From positions 1-64,000 of the forward strand of contig JBMNUT010000005.1 in the NCBI GenBank assembly GCA_050946375.1: a DNA stretch of 64,000 nucleotides, written 5' to 3'. Numbering within the stretch: position 1 is the first letter of the stretch; every line of letters begins with the position of its first letter. Below are positions 27,401 to 36,804 of this stretch, piece after piece. The stretch comes from UBA1794 sp050946375 (lineage in GTDB: Bacteria; Bacteroidota; Bacteroidia; Bacteroidales; Bacteroidaceae). The notes beneath the pieces are model-generated. The model made no database searches. It was not told where the DNA came from and saw only the letters and a program-made list of their open reading frames with translations. The translations under genes and the position numbers were made by a program.

Positions 27401-27750
27401 AGAGCGTATCCATCAACTGGCGTTGGCGTAAGGACGGTGACGTGACCAACATGCCGCGTGCACTGTACGATGCCGGTTACAACTCCCTGGGTAGCGACCG
27501 CTACGTAGAAGACGGCTCCTTCTGGCGTATCAAGTACATCACCTTGAACTACTCCATCGATCCGAAGCTGTTGAAGAAGTACTACCTCTCTCAGTTGAGC
27601 TTCTACTTTACCATCAACAACCTGTGGTGCTTCAGCAAATATTCTGGAGTTGATCCTGAAGTTTCCTACGGTACGTGGGGTGTATCTACCGATAACGCGC
27701 AAACACCGCGCTCTCGTTACTTCACCGCCGGTATTACCGTTGCATTCTAA
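24418..27750 (+). CDS. SusC/RagA-family TonB-dependent outer-membrane transporter (first pair)
   Basis: 1110 aa. The signal peptide ends near LLLWAQ, followed by a carboxypeptidase-D-like regulatory domain (about 35-110, VRGTVTSKADGLPMMQVNV), a plug domain with AAIWGSRGSNGVLQFTTKKG near 245, then a beta-barrel to a terminal ITVAF strand. Such proteins form the channel of SusCD pedal-bin importers, powered by TonB-ExbBD. Its SusD partner follows after 20 bp. No glycosidase or sulfatase is in the operon, so a polysaccharide substrate should not be assumed. Confidence 0.93.
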   Translation: MKERLKYILLFAIFCSSQLLLWAQDDAADNMVRGTVTSKADGLPMMQVNVTEVDANNRIFSATVTDMNGEFSMKIKNPKNSLQFKYIGYKTVTRGMSSGERVFNIEMEEDNMLETVSITAKRTSNTGALDIPEREISMAVQKISTKEFEGISAASIDEMLQGRIAGLDILSNSGDLGSGMNMRLRGVSTLSGNTQPLIVVDGIVFETNSTTDLDFATATEDQYAELLQISPDDIETITVLKDAAATAIWGSRGSNGVLQFTTKKGVRGKTRVQYTYRYSGKWQPKGYDLLNGDQYTMYMKEAYFNAAYDAAAADVPEISYLPLNQFGYANEFDDNTDWVDEIKQYGQTHDHYVTVTGGGEKARFRISGGYYDEKGTIIEQNYTRYSSRMNLDYFVSDRLKFTTEFSFTFSDNKENADDLMNIALRKMPNLSIYREDANGNDTHDYFTYPAYNSEVTGIYATSDIGSQDGLVNPIASAHLAYNNSQTYRIIPTFRIQYDFLDPTKTRLLYKGYISFDVNNSSSDSYYPKELSSGTVWYDQAQTGTYNENKSLGVAMEHALTFTPKFANDDHSLMLYAALQMNWGNSSGQTIGSDRLPSGITSPSTGTYLSNLASGPGRWRSMAWVGTIHYAYQSRYMVDFVIRREGSTKFGSDNKFGNFPGISARWNLSDESFMDWSDSWLNMFSIRPSWGVSGNAPSSEYLYYSRYNQNNGYINTSGLSPANVQMTRLKWEKTSQWNIGSDIELFNGKLAGDFNYYHSLTTDLRVNLSVPTSSGFTTYENWNSGEILNRGWEVNLNAYDLLKFGDFSVDFNFNIANNINTIEFLDESVLASYNSEYGYSNGEYLSRIQLHNAFGSIYGFRYKGVYQYNYSYKNSENVGRRDQGYAGEPVARDAAGNVIYDESGAPKHMVFHFGDANQYTFAGGDAIYEDINHDGNIDALDIVYLGNSNPDFNGGFGVKFKYKRLSLNIFSNFRYGNKIVNTARLNLESMRDGNNQSVSINWRWRKDGDVTNMPRALYDAGYNSLGSDRYVEDGSFWRIKYITLNYSIDPKLLKKYYLSQLSFYFTINNLWCFSKYSGVDPEVSYGTWGVSTDNAQTPRSRYFTAGITVAF

Positions 27751-27770
27751 TCTTAAAAGAATAAGTTGAA

Positions 27771-29618
27771 ATGAAAAAGTCAATTAAGAAAATAATATTG
27801 CTTCCGGCTATTGCCTTGAGCTTGTCATCTTGTACGGACTGGCTGGAGCTGAAACCGACCACGCAGATTGTTGAGGAAGACATGTGGAAGAATCAGGACG
27901 ACGTGGAAGCCGTTGTCGCTTCCTGCTACAATGCCATGCTTTCCAACAACTTCATGACGAGGGTCATTGCCTACGGTGAGTTGCGTAGTGATAACATGAA
28001 CTACAACCGCAACAAGAGCGACGAGCTTTCCACCGATGACCAGGAGATGTACCGAAGCGTTTCGCTCTCGAGTATTACTTCTACGGACTGGATCTGTTCG
28101 TGGTCTGCATTCTATAATGTGATTAACATCTGTAACTATGTAATCCATTATGCACCCAGTGTCTGCAACGTCGATCCGGACTACCTTACGAGTGAGATGA
28201 ATGCGAACCTGGCCGAGGCCCGCGCAATCCGCGCCTTGTGTTACTTCTATCTGATCCGTACCTTCGATAAGGTGCCCTATGTAGAAGAACCGACCATCAA
28301 CGATCAGCAGGAAGTCAACCTGCCTCAGACTTCGCAGGACGAAATCATCGAGCACATGATTCAAGACCTCCAGTTTGCCGTACAAAACGCACGTTCGGTA
28401 TATCCTTCTGCTGAAGAAACCAAATACCGCATCACGCGTCGCGGTGCTGCCGCCATCCTGGCCGATGTATATTTGTGGAAGGCTTCCGGACAGAGCTATC
28501 CGCAGGACTCCATCACCTATGACCTGGCCATCAAGGCTTGTGACATGGCTTACAATACCAACGAGACTCCTTCGCGTGTGACCGGTTCGGGACTGTACTC
28601 CTTCTATGCCTTGTGGGATGGAAACGGAAGCTACGGAAACATCTTCTCCAGCTCCATCGAAAACGGAAGCTATCCGAATGAAGAACTGATCTTCGCTCTG
28701 GATGCGCGCGAAAGCACGTTTGGAACGCAGACGGCAGGCGCAAGAGAAACGGGTACCTATATGTCCGTCAACCAGCTGTATGGTCCGGTTGGAACTTCCG
28801 GTACACGCGGCGACTTGGCTACGCACTACCTGGTAGCGCCGAACGACAACTATCCGACTCAGTCGTCCTTGAGTTCGGTGGACTTCTCCGACGTAAACTC
28901 TTCTGTATTTAAGGTTGTTCAAACTGCTGCCGGCGGTACCAACGATGTCCGTTACGGTTATTGCTCGGGCCTGAACAGCAACTCATACCTTATATATAAG
29001 TATAACGGTGGTCAGTCCAGCATAACCAACTATCCGGACTGGATCTTCTATCGTGTTTCGGATATCTATCTGATGAAAGCCGAAGCCATTGCCGAGAAGA
29101 TGAACTGCCGCTTCGAATACGTAACCGATCCCAATACGGGTACGCGCTCCCTGAGTTTCCGTAACTGGACGGAGAACCCGACCGCTTATCAGGACTCGAT
29201 GGCGAAAGTGCGTGACCTCTGTTATGCCGTGTTCCAGCGTTGCAACCAGGCAAGTGCAAATACCGGTTATACGAACTATGCGACCAACCAGTTGCAGACG
29301 TCGCCGTACTCCTACTTCCCCGCTTTGGTTTATGCAGAACGCCGTCGTGAATTCCTCTTCGAAGGAAAGCGTTGGTTCGACCTCCTGCGTATCGCCCGTC
29401 GTAACTACAAGCGTGACGCTTCCTCGTTCACGACCGAACTGGTTACCGCCGTGCGTACCAAACTGGACGAAGGTGCCGACCTTATCGGTTCCCGCCTGGC
29501 TTCGATGGACGCCCTCTACTGGCCTGTCTACGACGACGAGTTGGATCGCAACCCGGCTCTGGTGCAGAACGCATACTACCTCTCTACCGAGGAATCGGAT
29601 GATATGGAAATTCAATAA
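27771..29618 (+). CDS. SusD/RagB-family surface lipoprotein (first pair)
   Basis: 615 aa. Lipoprotein signal with SLSSC (Cys21), then the SusD opening TDWLELKPTTQIVEEDMW and tetratricopeptide-like helices. The family C-terminal signature ERRREFLFEGKRWFDLLRI is near residue 525. SusD proteins form the ligand-binding lid on the SusC barrel. The partner is the SusC gene immediately upstream; a FAS1 lipoprotein follows 20 bp later. Confidence 0.93.
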   Translation: MKKSIKKIILLPAIALSLSSCTDWLELKPTTQIVEEDMWKNQDDVEAVVASCYNAMLSNNFMTRVIAYGELRSDNMNYNRNKSDELSTDDQEMYRSVSLSSITSTDWICSWSAFYNVINICNYVIHYAPSVCNVDPDYLTSEMNANLAEARAIRALCYFYLIRTFDKVPYVEEPTINDQQEVNLPQTSQDEIIEHMIQDLQFAVQNARSVYPSAEETKYRITRRGAAAILADVYLWKASGQSYPQDSITYDLAIKACDMAYNTNETPSRVTGSGLYSFYALWDGNGSYGNIFSSSIENGSYPNEELIFALDARESTFGTQTAGARETGTYMSVNQLYGPVGTSGTRGDLATHYLVAPNDNYPTQSSLSSVDFSDVNSSVFKVVQTAAGGTNDVRYGYCSGLNSNSYLIYKYNGGQSSITNYPDWIFYRVSDIYLMKAEAIAEKMNCRFEYVTDPNTGTRSLSFRNWTENPTAYQDSMAKVRDLCYAVFQRCNQASANTGYTNYATNQLQTSPYSYFPALVYAERRREFLFEGKRWFDLLRIARRNYKRDASSFTTELVTAVRTKLDEGADLIGSRLASMDALYWPVYDDELDRNPALVQNAYYLSTEESDDMEIQ

Positions 29619-29638
29619 CGTAGCTTGAATACTTGAAA

Positions 29639-31648
29639 ATGTTTCATTTTCTAAGAAATAGCAAACTGTTGGCAGCTGCCTTGGTAGCCCTTTGGGGTAT
29701 GTCGTCGTGTACGAACGACGACATACCTTCCGACAGCTACTACACGTTCACGGGACAGACTCTGGGCCAGTATCTGGAGAGCCACCCCGATGAATACAGT
29801 GACTTCGTGCAGTTGCTGAGCCGCTCGTATGTGGATACCGATGAAGGCGGATCGACCGTATTCGAAATGCTTAATTCCTACGGTTGCTACACCTGCTTCG
29901 CGCCCAACAACGAGACTCTGGCAAAATACCTGCGCAAGGAAGGGCTGAATTCCATAGAGGAAGTTTCGGATTCCGCCGCAAGAGTTTTGTCATTGATGAG
30001 CATCGTTGCTTCCGAAGCGACCGTATATGAGTCGCAGTACTTCGTAAATCGCTTGCCCGATCAGAATCTGTACCGGAAAACCATCTATATTTCAGGTGAT
30101 GGGACTTCGTATCTGGTCAATGGCATGGCCAACATTACGGAAGTGGACATCGAGGTGCACAACGGCGTCATCCAGTCTGTCGATTCCGTGCTGGAACCTT
30201 CCGACCTGACGCTGCTCGGCTTCTTCGACGGACATCCTGAGTATTCTCTCTTCCGGGAAGCTCTGGAACTGACGGGAGTCTACGAACGTGTGAATTCGGA
30301 ACAGGAAGACTTGAACTATGTGCCGCCTACGTCGATGACGGGTAACGACGGCGCTACGATTCAGGATTTCCCCACACGCCGTTTCTATGGCTTCACCTGT
30401 TTCCTTGAGCCGAACTCCGTGTACGAAGCTGCCGGCATTACCGACATCGAAGGCCTGAAGGATTATGCTCGTCAGTGGTTTACTGAAACCTATGAGGAGG
30501 ATGCTCCTGAAATCTATGCCTTGGGAGACAACGAGAACTATCTCGACACGAACAATTACTTTAATCGTTTTGTGGCCTATCATTTTGTGAACAAGACCAT
30601 ATCGCAGGCCGACTTTACCGAAGTAGGCTGGACGTATATGAACGGTTACGATAAGTACTTGGACTATACCGAGACGCTTGCTCCGGGCCAGACGCTGTGT
30701 CTTGCAGCAGGAAAGAACTCCTTTGCCAGCGATGAATACAGCGATCGTCTGCAGCTCAATCCTTCGGCCGACCATGTGGCCCTGGAGGGTGTTTCTCCCT
30801 ACCGCAACTGGAGCCGTCCGACGCGCAACGGAGTCCTCCTGGCACAGAAGAGCCAGATGGAAAGTTCCATCGGTGTTTTCCACGAGTTGGAAGGCATTCT
30901 GACTTATCCGCGCAGTGATTTCCGACGGATGCGCATGCGTTTGGACTATGCCGCCTTGTTCCCCGAAATGATGAGCAACTCCATCCGTTACACGGTGAAG
31001 GAACTCAACGGTTATGGCTTGCCCAACGGCTACCTTACCAACTTCTGGGTGAACTCTACGGGTACCACGCTGCTCTACATGGCTACTCCTTCCCAGCCCT
31101 CTCCGGGATGGTGGAATGACTTCCAGAGCGACGAGTTCATCGCTAAGGGTAACTTCGACTTCACGGTCAAGCTGCCTCCTGTACCCGCCGGGCTCTATGA
31201 AGTTCGTATCGGTTACACCGTAAACGGTAACCGCGGTTGTGCCCAGATGTATCTCGGCAGCTCGTTGGATAACCTGATTGCCAGCGGTATCCCCGTAGAC
31301 CTTACCGTCTCGGGCGACAAGCATGGATGGGTGAAAGACGAAAACACCGATGTCGACTATGAGTCGGATAAACTCTTGCGCGCCAATGGCTTCATGAAAG
31401 CTCCGAACTCTTCGAAGTCGGATGCCGGATATGGTACCTCCAGCTTGCGCGAAGTAGGTGCGGACGCTTTCCCCGAGTATGCCTTGCGCTGCATTGTCGG
31501 TACGCATCAGCTGACCACGGACGGAAGCATTTATGTCCGTTTCCGGAACGCTACGACCAGTACGACTCCCGAGTTCATGATGGACTACATAGAGGTTTGC
31601 CCTGCAACCATCTATGATAACCCGGATGAAACGGAACCACGCGATTAA
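29639..31648 (+). CDS. Fasciclin (FAS1) lipoprotein with C-terminal beta-sandwich
   Basis: 669 aa. Start ATG 29639 is preferred over a TTG two codons earlier. The lipoprotein signal ends GMSSC (Cys24). The first FAS1 domain is about 40-195 (YTCFAPNNETLAKYL), with a second partly degenerate one to about 430 (HFVNKTIS, then VALEGVSPYRNW). The last 220 residues look like a jelly-roll, carbohydrate-binding-type module (PAGLYEVRIGYTVNG ... MMDYIEVCP). The arrangement FAS1 plus beta-sandwich is repeated in the next gene. The function is inferred to be surface ligand binding for the neighbouring SusCD pairs. Confidence 0.8.
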   Translation: MFHFLRNSKLLAAALVALWGMSSCTNDDIPSDSYYTFTGQTLGQYLESHPDEYSDFVQLLSRSYVDTDEGGSTVFEMLNSYGCYTCFAPNNETLAKYLRKEGLNSIEEVSDSAARVLSLMSIVASEATVYESQYFVNRLPDQNLYRKTIYISGDGTSYLVNGMANITEVDIEVHNGVIQSVDSVLEPSDLTLLGFFDGHPEYSLFREALELTGVYERVNSEQEDLNYVPPTSMTGNDGATIQDFPTRRFYGFTCFLEPNSVYEAAGITDIEGLKDYARQWFTETYEEDAPEIYALGDNENYLDTNNYFNRFVAYHFVNKTISQADFTEVGWTYMNGYDKYLDYTETLAPGQTLCLAAGKNSFASDEYSDRLQLNPSADHVALEGVSPYRNWSRPTRNGVLLAQKSQMESSIGVFHELEGILTYPRSDFRRMRMRLDYAALFPEMMSNSIRYTVKELNGYGLPNGYLTNFWVNSTGTTLLYMATPSQPSPGWWNDFQSDEFIAKGNFDFTVKLPPVPAGLYEVRIGYTVNGNRGCAQMYLGSSLDNLIASGIPVDLTVSGDKHGWVKDENTDVDYESDKLLRANGFMKAPNSSKSDAGYGTSSLREVGADAFPEYALRCIVGTHQLTTDGSIYVRFRNATTSTTPEFMMDYIEVCPATIYDNPDETEPRD

Positions 31649-31672
31649 CACCGAAAACGTAAATAATAAAAA

Positions 31673-33469
31673 ATGAATATACGAATGAATAAATTACTGT
31701 TAGGTGTGCTGCTCCTTGCCGGAGGCACGGCGCTGCACTCGTGTAGTGATGAGTGGGACGATCACTACTCTGACTCCGGTTCCAATGCCGTCAACTCGAC
31801 AGGTATATCGCTTTGGGATCGTTTGAAGTCCATGCCGGATTACAGTGCCTTTGTGGAGAAACTGCAGGAGTACGACTACGACCGCATCCTCTCCCAAAAC
31901 CGCGCTTTCACGGTTTACGCCCCGAACAACGCAGCGATGGCTAATTATGTAGCCAACGGGCAGTATAACGAAAAAGATGCCTTTGTGCGCAACCACATTG
32001 CTTATTTCAATCATCCCTACAACACGTATGCTGATACGACGGTCGAGATGATGAATGAAAAGGTAATGCGCATACGGGGTGGTCTGTTCGGAACCAATCA
32101 GGACCCGAACATCGCCTTCGTCGAGGGTGAGACCAACCTGCCTTGCCGCAACGGCCTTATCCATGGCATCTCCGGCATCGTGCCTTACATGCCGAACATC
32201 TGGGAAATCATCGATGCGCAGGCTCCTCTCTACAGCCAGTATCTGCACCAGTTGGACGAGCAGGTTCTGAATACGGAAGAAAGTACTGTGGACTCCATCA
32301 GTTCGGATGGCCAGACGGTATATCTCGACTCGGTTGTTACCTATAATAACAACTTCTGGAGCGTCGTAGGCGAACTGAATACGGAGGATAGCTCCTACGT
32401 ATCGATTGTGATGGCTGACGACGCCTGGCAGGCTGCCTACAGCCAAATAGAGAAGAGCTACCTTTATTATCCTGCATTGCAGGGTGGAAATTTCTGGGAA
32501 GGTGCCGGTAATACGCAATCTCAGCAAGACTCCTTGAGTCGTTATAAGGATGCAATGATTTATCAGACCATCATGCGTTCCTTGTCTTACCGTTATCCGC
32601 AGGTAGAATCGCTGCTCGAAGGCAACTACCGCCCCGACTACGATTTCATTTCCTCTACCAGTGGTCGTCAGGTTCCCAAAGAGGTGCTGAAGGCTTGGCT
32701 GGAGAAAATTGCTGCTAATCCGGATTCCGTAGAAGAAGCAAGTAATGGTCGGGCTTACATCGCTCACTCCTATGACTTCGCCAACTACGATGTCGCTCAG
32801 GATACCATCTCGACTGAGGCCGAAAACTCGCAGCGCATCTTCCAGGTTTCATCCGGTGCCAGCCAAAGCACGGTACGCTTGAATACCGATACGCTGTCCT
32901 ATTCTACTTATCAGCCCGAAGAAGAGTTGAATAACGTAGAGTATTACGTTCCCAAGACGTTGCCCGACGGAACGAAGGAGAAGCACGAAGTGTCCAGCTC
33001 CGAGTATCTGATGGTTGGTGCGGGTACTGCAGCTCCGAGCATTATCTTCGGTGTGCCCAACACGCTCTCCGGAGAATACGAGGTGTGGATTACCTTTATT
33101 CCTTCCAGCGCGGCCAGAGGTGCCAGCCAGGCTCTGCCTGCCAACATCCGTGTAACGACTCAGTACACGACGTTACGTAGCGAAAGCTCGCTTGCCTTAG
33201 GGACGACCCGTACGGACGACTTCCCCGTTGATGCACGTGCCGTGACGAAGGTGAAAGTGGGTACGATCAATCTGGGAGCTTGCTGGTCAGGCTTCATGAG
33301 TGCTTCTGATGATTTGTACACGGATGCAACCAATATTACCGGAAGTGACCTCTTCAATTCCAAATATGGTGTGAAGATTACCGTTCAGAACCGTAGCAGC
33401 AGCAACGGTGAATACGACCGTAACCTTTATATCGACTGCATCGAATTAGTACCGCATCGAGTTGAATAA
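31673..33469 (+). CDS. Fasciclin (FAS1) lipoprotein with C-terminal beta-sandwich
   Basis: 598 aa (an internal ATG at 31685 is also possible). The lipoprotein signal ends ALHSC (Cys24). The N-terminal FAS1 domain (about 45-175) contains FTVYAPNNAAMANYV and closes with GLIHGISGIVPYMPN. A middle region of uncertain fold follows, then a C-terminal beta-sandwich (SGEYEVWITFIPSS ... NLYIDCIELVPH) similar in pattern to the preceding gene. The pair may be a duplicated unit that diverged. The stop lies 16 bp before the second SusC start. Confidence 0.8.
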   Translation: MNIRMNKLLLGVLLLAGGTALHSCSDEWDDHYSDSGSNAVNSTGISLWDRLKSMPDYSAFVEKLQEYDYDRILSQNRAFTVYAPNNAAMANYVANGQYNEKDAFVRNHIAYFNHPYNTYADTTVEMMNEKVMRIRGGLFGTNQDPNIAFVEGETNLPCRNGLIHGISGIVPYMPNIWEIIDAQAPLYSQYLHQLDEQVLNTEESTVDSISSDGQTVYLDSVVTYNNNFWSVVGELNTEDSSYVSIVMADDAWQAAYSQIEKSYLYYPALQGGNFWEGAGNTQSQQDSLSRYKDAMIYQTIMRSLSYRYPQVESLLEGNYRPDYDFISSTSGRQVPKEVLKAWLEKIAANPDSVEEASNGRAYIAHSYDFANYDVAQDTISTEAENSQRIFQVSSGASQSTVRLNTDTLSYSTYQPEEELNNVEYYVPKTLPDGTKEKHEVSSSEYLMVGAGTAAPSIIFGVPNTLSGEYEVWITFIPSSAARGASQALPANIRVTTQYTTLRSESSLALGTTRTDDFPVDARAVTKVKVGTINLGACWSGFMSASDDLYTDATNITGSDLFNSKYGVKITVQNRSSSNGEYDRNLYIDCIELVPHRVE

Positions 33470-33485
33470 AAAAAAAGTGAATGCT

Positions 33486-36400
33486 ATGAATAAGATAAAA
33501 GAATTCATTGGAAATTTGCATGTCCTGGGAACAGGGTTGTGCATGTGCGCGTTGGCCGGTACGGTTTCCTTGCACGCTCAAGATGCTGCAACGAATCCTC
33601 CTACGCCAGCGAGCGAAGAAAACTTAGTCACCGTGCAGGGTAAAGTCATCGATGCGGCTACCAAGCGTCCCATCGTCGGTGCACGTGTGCAAATGGTAGG
33701 CCGTTTGTATTCGGCCATGACCAACGAAAACGGCGTATATACCTTGAAAGTCCCCACCGCTGCAGCTGTCGTAGAGGTAACGGCTGAAGACTACGCTACC
33801 CGCGAAGTCGGCTTGCGCAATCAGAGCGAGGTAGACATACAGCTCTACTCCACCACTTTCACCGGACTGTACGAGAATGTACAGACTTTGACGGGTGCAA
33901 AGAGCAGTGCCAGCATGATTACGCCGTATGCCCAGGTAGCCGGTAGCAACAAAGACGGTGCCTATACCGTAGACCAGTCTATCGCTGCCAAACTCTCCGG
34001 CCAGATGCGTGCCATTACCCATTCGGCTGTTCCCGGAAACGGTATCTCCATGTTTATCCGTGGCTTGAACTCTATCAATGCGCAGGCTGCCCCCCTGATT
34101 CTGGTGGACGGAGTCGTATTTGATAACCAGGTCGACCGTCATTCAATATTGGAAGGCTATTTCAACAACCCGCTTTCTTCCATTGACATGAACGACGTAG
34201 AAGACATTACCATCCTCAAGGACGGTACTTCTCTCTACGGTAGCCGTGGTGCCAATGGCGTAGTCCTCATCACTACCAAGCGCGGCCGCAGCCAGGCTAC
34301 TCAGATTGAGGTCAATGCTTATACCGGCTTCAATGAGAAACCCAAACTCCCCGACATGATGAATGCCGAGCAGTTCCGCCGTTATGCAAGTAACTTGGCC
34401 ATCGACGACCCCGACTATTCCGATTATGATAACATCGCATGGTTGAAGCACACTTCGCTCATCACCCGTCCGGACGGTACGGTTACCAACATGCAGCAGT
34501 ACCGCTCTTATACCAACGAGACCGACTGGGCCGACGAAGTGTACCGCAACACCTTCATGCAGAGCTACAGCATCTCGGTAAACGGTGGTGACGAATCTGC
34601 GTTGTACAACCTCTCCGTAGGTTACACTAATGCTCCTTCTACCTTGAAGAACAGCAGCTTCAGCCGTTTGAACGCACGGTTCAACTCCGATATTCAGATC
34701 TTCTCCCGCCTGGCAATGGCCGTAGATATCTCCTATTCGCAGACCGACCGTACCGCTCCTAACGATGGTGCACCTGCCGACTACACGAGCGACCCTGTAA
34801 CCTCCGTAGGCTACCTGGCTCTTATCAAGGCTCCGTTCCTGGCTCCTTACCAGTTCACCCGTGACGGTTACGTTTCTCCCAACTACAGCGATGCAGACGT
34901 ATTCGGCGTTTCCAACCCGACCGCTTTGCTCGACGAAGACCGCAACCGTTATAAGAACGAGGCCAACCACATCAATATCACCGCTACTCCGAAGCTCGAC
35001 CTCGGCCGCGGCTTTGAATTGAGCACCAAGTTCAGCTATACGCTGGATAAGACGGTAGAGGCTTACTTCCGTCCCCGTAACGGTTCGCCTTCCTTTGACC
35101 GTGGTACCGGAACGCTCGCTGAGAGCACCGTGAAGACCCTCTCTGCAAAGCAAATCTCCGTATTCAGCGATACGCGTCTGAATTGGAAGAAGAGCTTCAA
35201 CCAGCACAACCTCGACGTGCTGTTGGGTTATCGCTTCACCTCCGATCAGTACCAGTCTGACTGGGCACGTGCCGACAATACGGCCAATGACTACATCAAC
35301 ACCATCACGGCCAGCCTGCCGAACCGTATTGCCGACGGTGTGGACGACCGCGTGAAGACTGCAGCCATATATGCCAATATCGACTACAACTGGTTGAACC
35401 GTTACTTCCTGACGGGAACTCTCTCGTTCGACACCTCCACCCGTTTCGGTAGCGATGTAGACGGAGCTGTTCACCTCGGCGACCACTCTTGGGGCTTCTT
35501 CCCCTCCATTCAGGGAGGCTGGATCATCTCCAACGAGCCGTTCCTCCAGGATGTTGACTTCCTTTCCTTCGCACGTCTGCGTGCCGGATACAGCATCACG
35601 GGTAACGACCAGATCCTGAACTATGCGTACAAGACCTACTTCTCGCCGTTCTTCTATTATGATCGTATCTCCGGTCTGGAACTTGCCAACATCGGCAATG
35701 AGACTCTCGGCTGGGAGCGTAACCACAAGTTCAGCGTTGGATTGGACGTTTCGTTGTTCAACGACATCTTCTCCTTCTCTATCGACGGTTACAAGAACCA
35801 CATCACCGACCTGCTTACTCAGGTAGAGATGCCTGAAATCAGCGGTATGTCCAACAAGTATTGGACCAACAACGGTACGATGGACAACACCGGTGTCGAG
35901 GTTTCGGCCCGTGCCAAGTTGTTGAACCTGCGCGACTTCAAGTGGGAACTCGGTGCAACCATCTCTCACTACAAGAACGAAGTGAAGTCCCTCATCGACG
36001 GTAAGTCCGTAATCAACCAATACTACGGTGCTGAAATCATCACTCAGGAAGGCAGTCCTGCCGGACTCTTCTACGGTTATGAGACGATGAAGCGCGACGG
36101 AAACACCTACGTGTTCGCAACTTCTGACGAAGCCCGCCTGGCTACTCAGAACAGTGCTGACGGAAGCGGCCGCCTGGCCATCGAAGACGAAACGGGCGAG
36201 CTTACCTACTTCGAAGCCGGTGACGTATTCTTCGTAGATCAGAATGGCGACGGTATTATCGACGAGCAAGACCGCACGGTCATCGGCGACCCGAACCCCG
36301 ACTTCATCGGTAACATCACCACCCGTTTCCAGTGGAAGCGCTTTACGCTCGACGCTCTCTTCACCTATTCCGTAGGTAACGACGTCTACAACTATCTGCG

Positions 36401-36785
36401 TCGTCAGCTCGAGTCGGGTAGCACCTACTACAACCAGACTACCGCAATGAACTCAGCATGGAGCTACGAAGGTCAGGTTACTTCCATGCCGCGTGTTACC
36501 TACGACGACCCGATGGGCAACAGCCGCTTCTCCGACCGTTGGATTGAGGATGGTTCCTACTTCCGTTTGAAGACCTTGAGCCTGTCTTATGACATCCCCA
36601 TCAACTCTTCCTACCTGCAGGGCATTACCATCTGGGCTTCTGCCAACAATTTGTGGACGGCTACGAAATATCTCGGTTCCGATCCCGAATTCTCCAACAG
36701 TGGTGCTGTTCTCTACCAAGGCGTAGACTCCGGACTCCTCTCTCAGGGCCGCAGCTATTACTTGGGTGTGAAGTTAAATCTCTAA
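33486..36785 (+). CDS. SusC/RagA-family TonB-dependent outer-membrane transporter (second pair)
   Basis: 1099 aa from ATG 33486; the frame is open a few codons upstream through a TTG that overlaps the previous stop. Signal peptide to about residue 32 (SLHAQ), carboxypeptidase-D-like domain (about 45-125, VTVQGKVIDAATKRPIVGAR), plug domain with SLYGSRGANGVVLITTKRG near 250, beta-barrel to the end. A Ca-site-like DQNGDGIIDEQD loop is near 920. The sequence is distinct from the first SusC, so the operon carries two different channels. SusD partner follows after 19 bp. Confidence 0.93.
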   Translation: MNKIKEFIGNLHVLGTGLCMCALAGTVSLHAQDAATNPPTPASEENLVTVQGKVIDAATKRPIVGARVQMVGRLYSAMTNENGVYTLKVPTAAAVVEVTAEDYATREVGLRNQSEVDIQLYSTTFTGLYENVQTLTGAKSSASMITPYAQVAGSNKDGAYTVDQSIAAKLSGQMRAITHSAVPGNGISMFIRGLNSINAQAAPLILVDGVVFDNQVDRHSILEGYFNNPLSSIDMNDVEDITILKDGTSLYGSRGANGVVLITTKRGRSQATQIEVNAYTGFNEKPKLPDMMNAEQFRRYASNLAIDDPDYSDYDNIAWLKHTSLITRPDGTVTNMQQYRSYTNETDWADEVYRNTFMQSYSISVNGGDESALYNLSVGYTNAPSTLKNSSFSRLNARFNSDIQIFSRLAMAVDISYSQTDRTAPNDGAPADYTSDPVTSVGYLALIKAPFLAPYQFTRDGYVSPNYSDADVFGVSNPTALLDEDRNRYKNEANHINITATPKLDLGRGFELSTKFSYTLDKTVEAYFRPRNGSPSFDRGTGTLAESTVKTLSAKQISVFSDTRLNWKKSFNQHNLDVLLGYRFTSDQYQSDWARADNTANDYINTITASLPNRIADGVDDRVKTAAIYANIDYNWLNRYFLTGTLSFDTSTRFGSDVDGAVHLGDHSWGFFPSIQGGWIISNEPFLQDVDFLSFARLRAGYSITGNDQILNYAYKTYFSPFFYYDRISGLELANIGNETLGWERNHKFSVGLDVSLFNDIFSFSIDGYKNHITDLLTQVEMPEISGMSNKYWTNNGTMDNTGVEVSARAKLLNLRDFKWELGATISHYKNEVKSLIDGKSVINQYYGAEIITQEGSPAGLFYGYETMKRDGNTYVFATSDEARLATQNSADGSGRLAIEDETGELTYFEAGDVFFVDQNGDGIIDEQDRTVIGDPNPDFIGNITTRFQWKRFTLDALFTYSVGNDVYNYLRRQLESGSTYYNQTTAMNSAWSYEGQVTSMPRVTYDDPMGNSRFSDRWIEDGSYFRLKTLSLSYDIPINSSYLQGITIWASANNLWTATKYLGSDPEFSNSGAVLYQGVDSGLLSQGRSYYLGVKLNL

Positions 36786-36804
36786 TGATATAAACGAAGA
36801 AACA

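Noticed and set aside
34143..36269. 708-codon minus-strand frame inside the second SusC gene
   Set aside because: Shadow created by strong codon bias on the coding strand.
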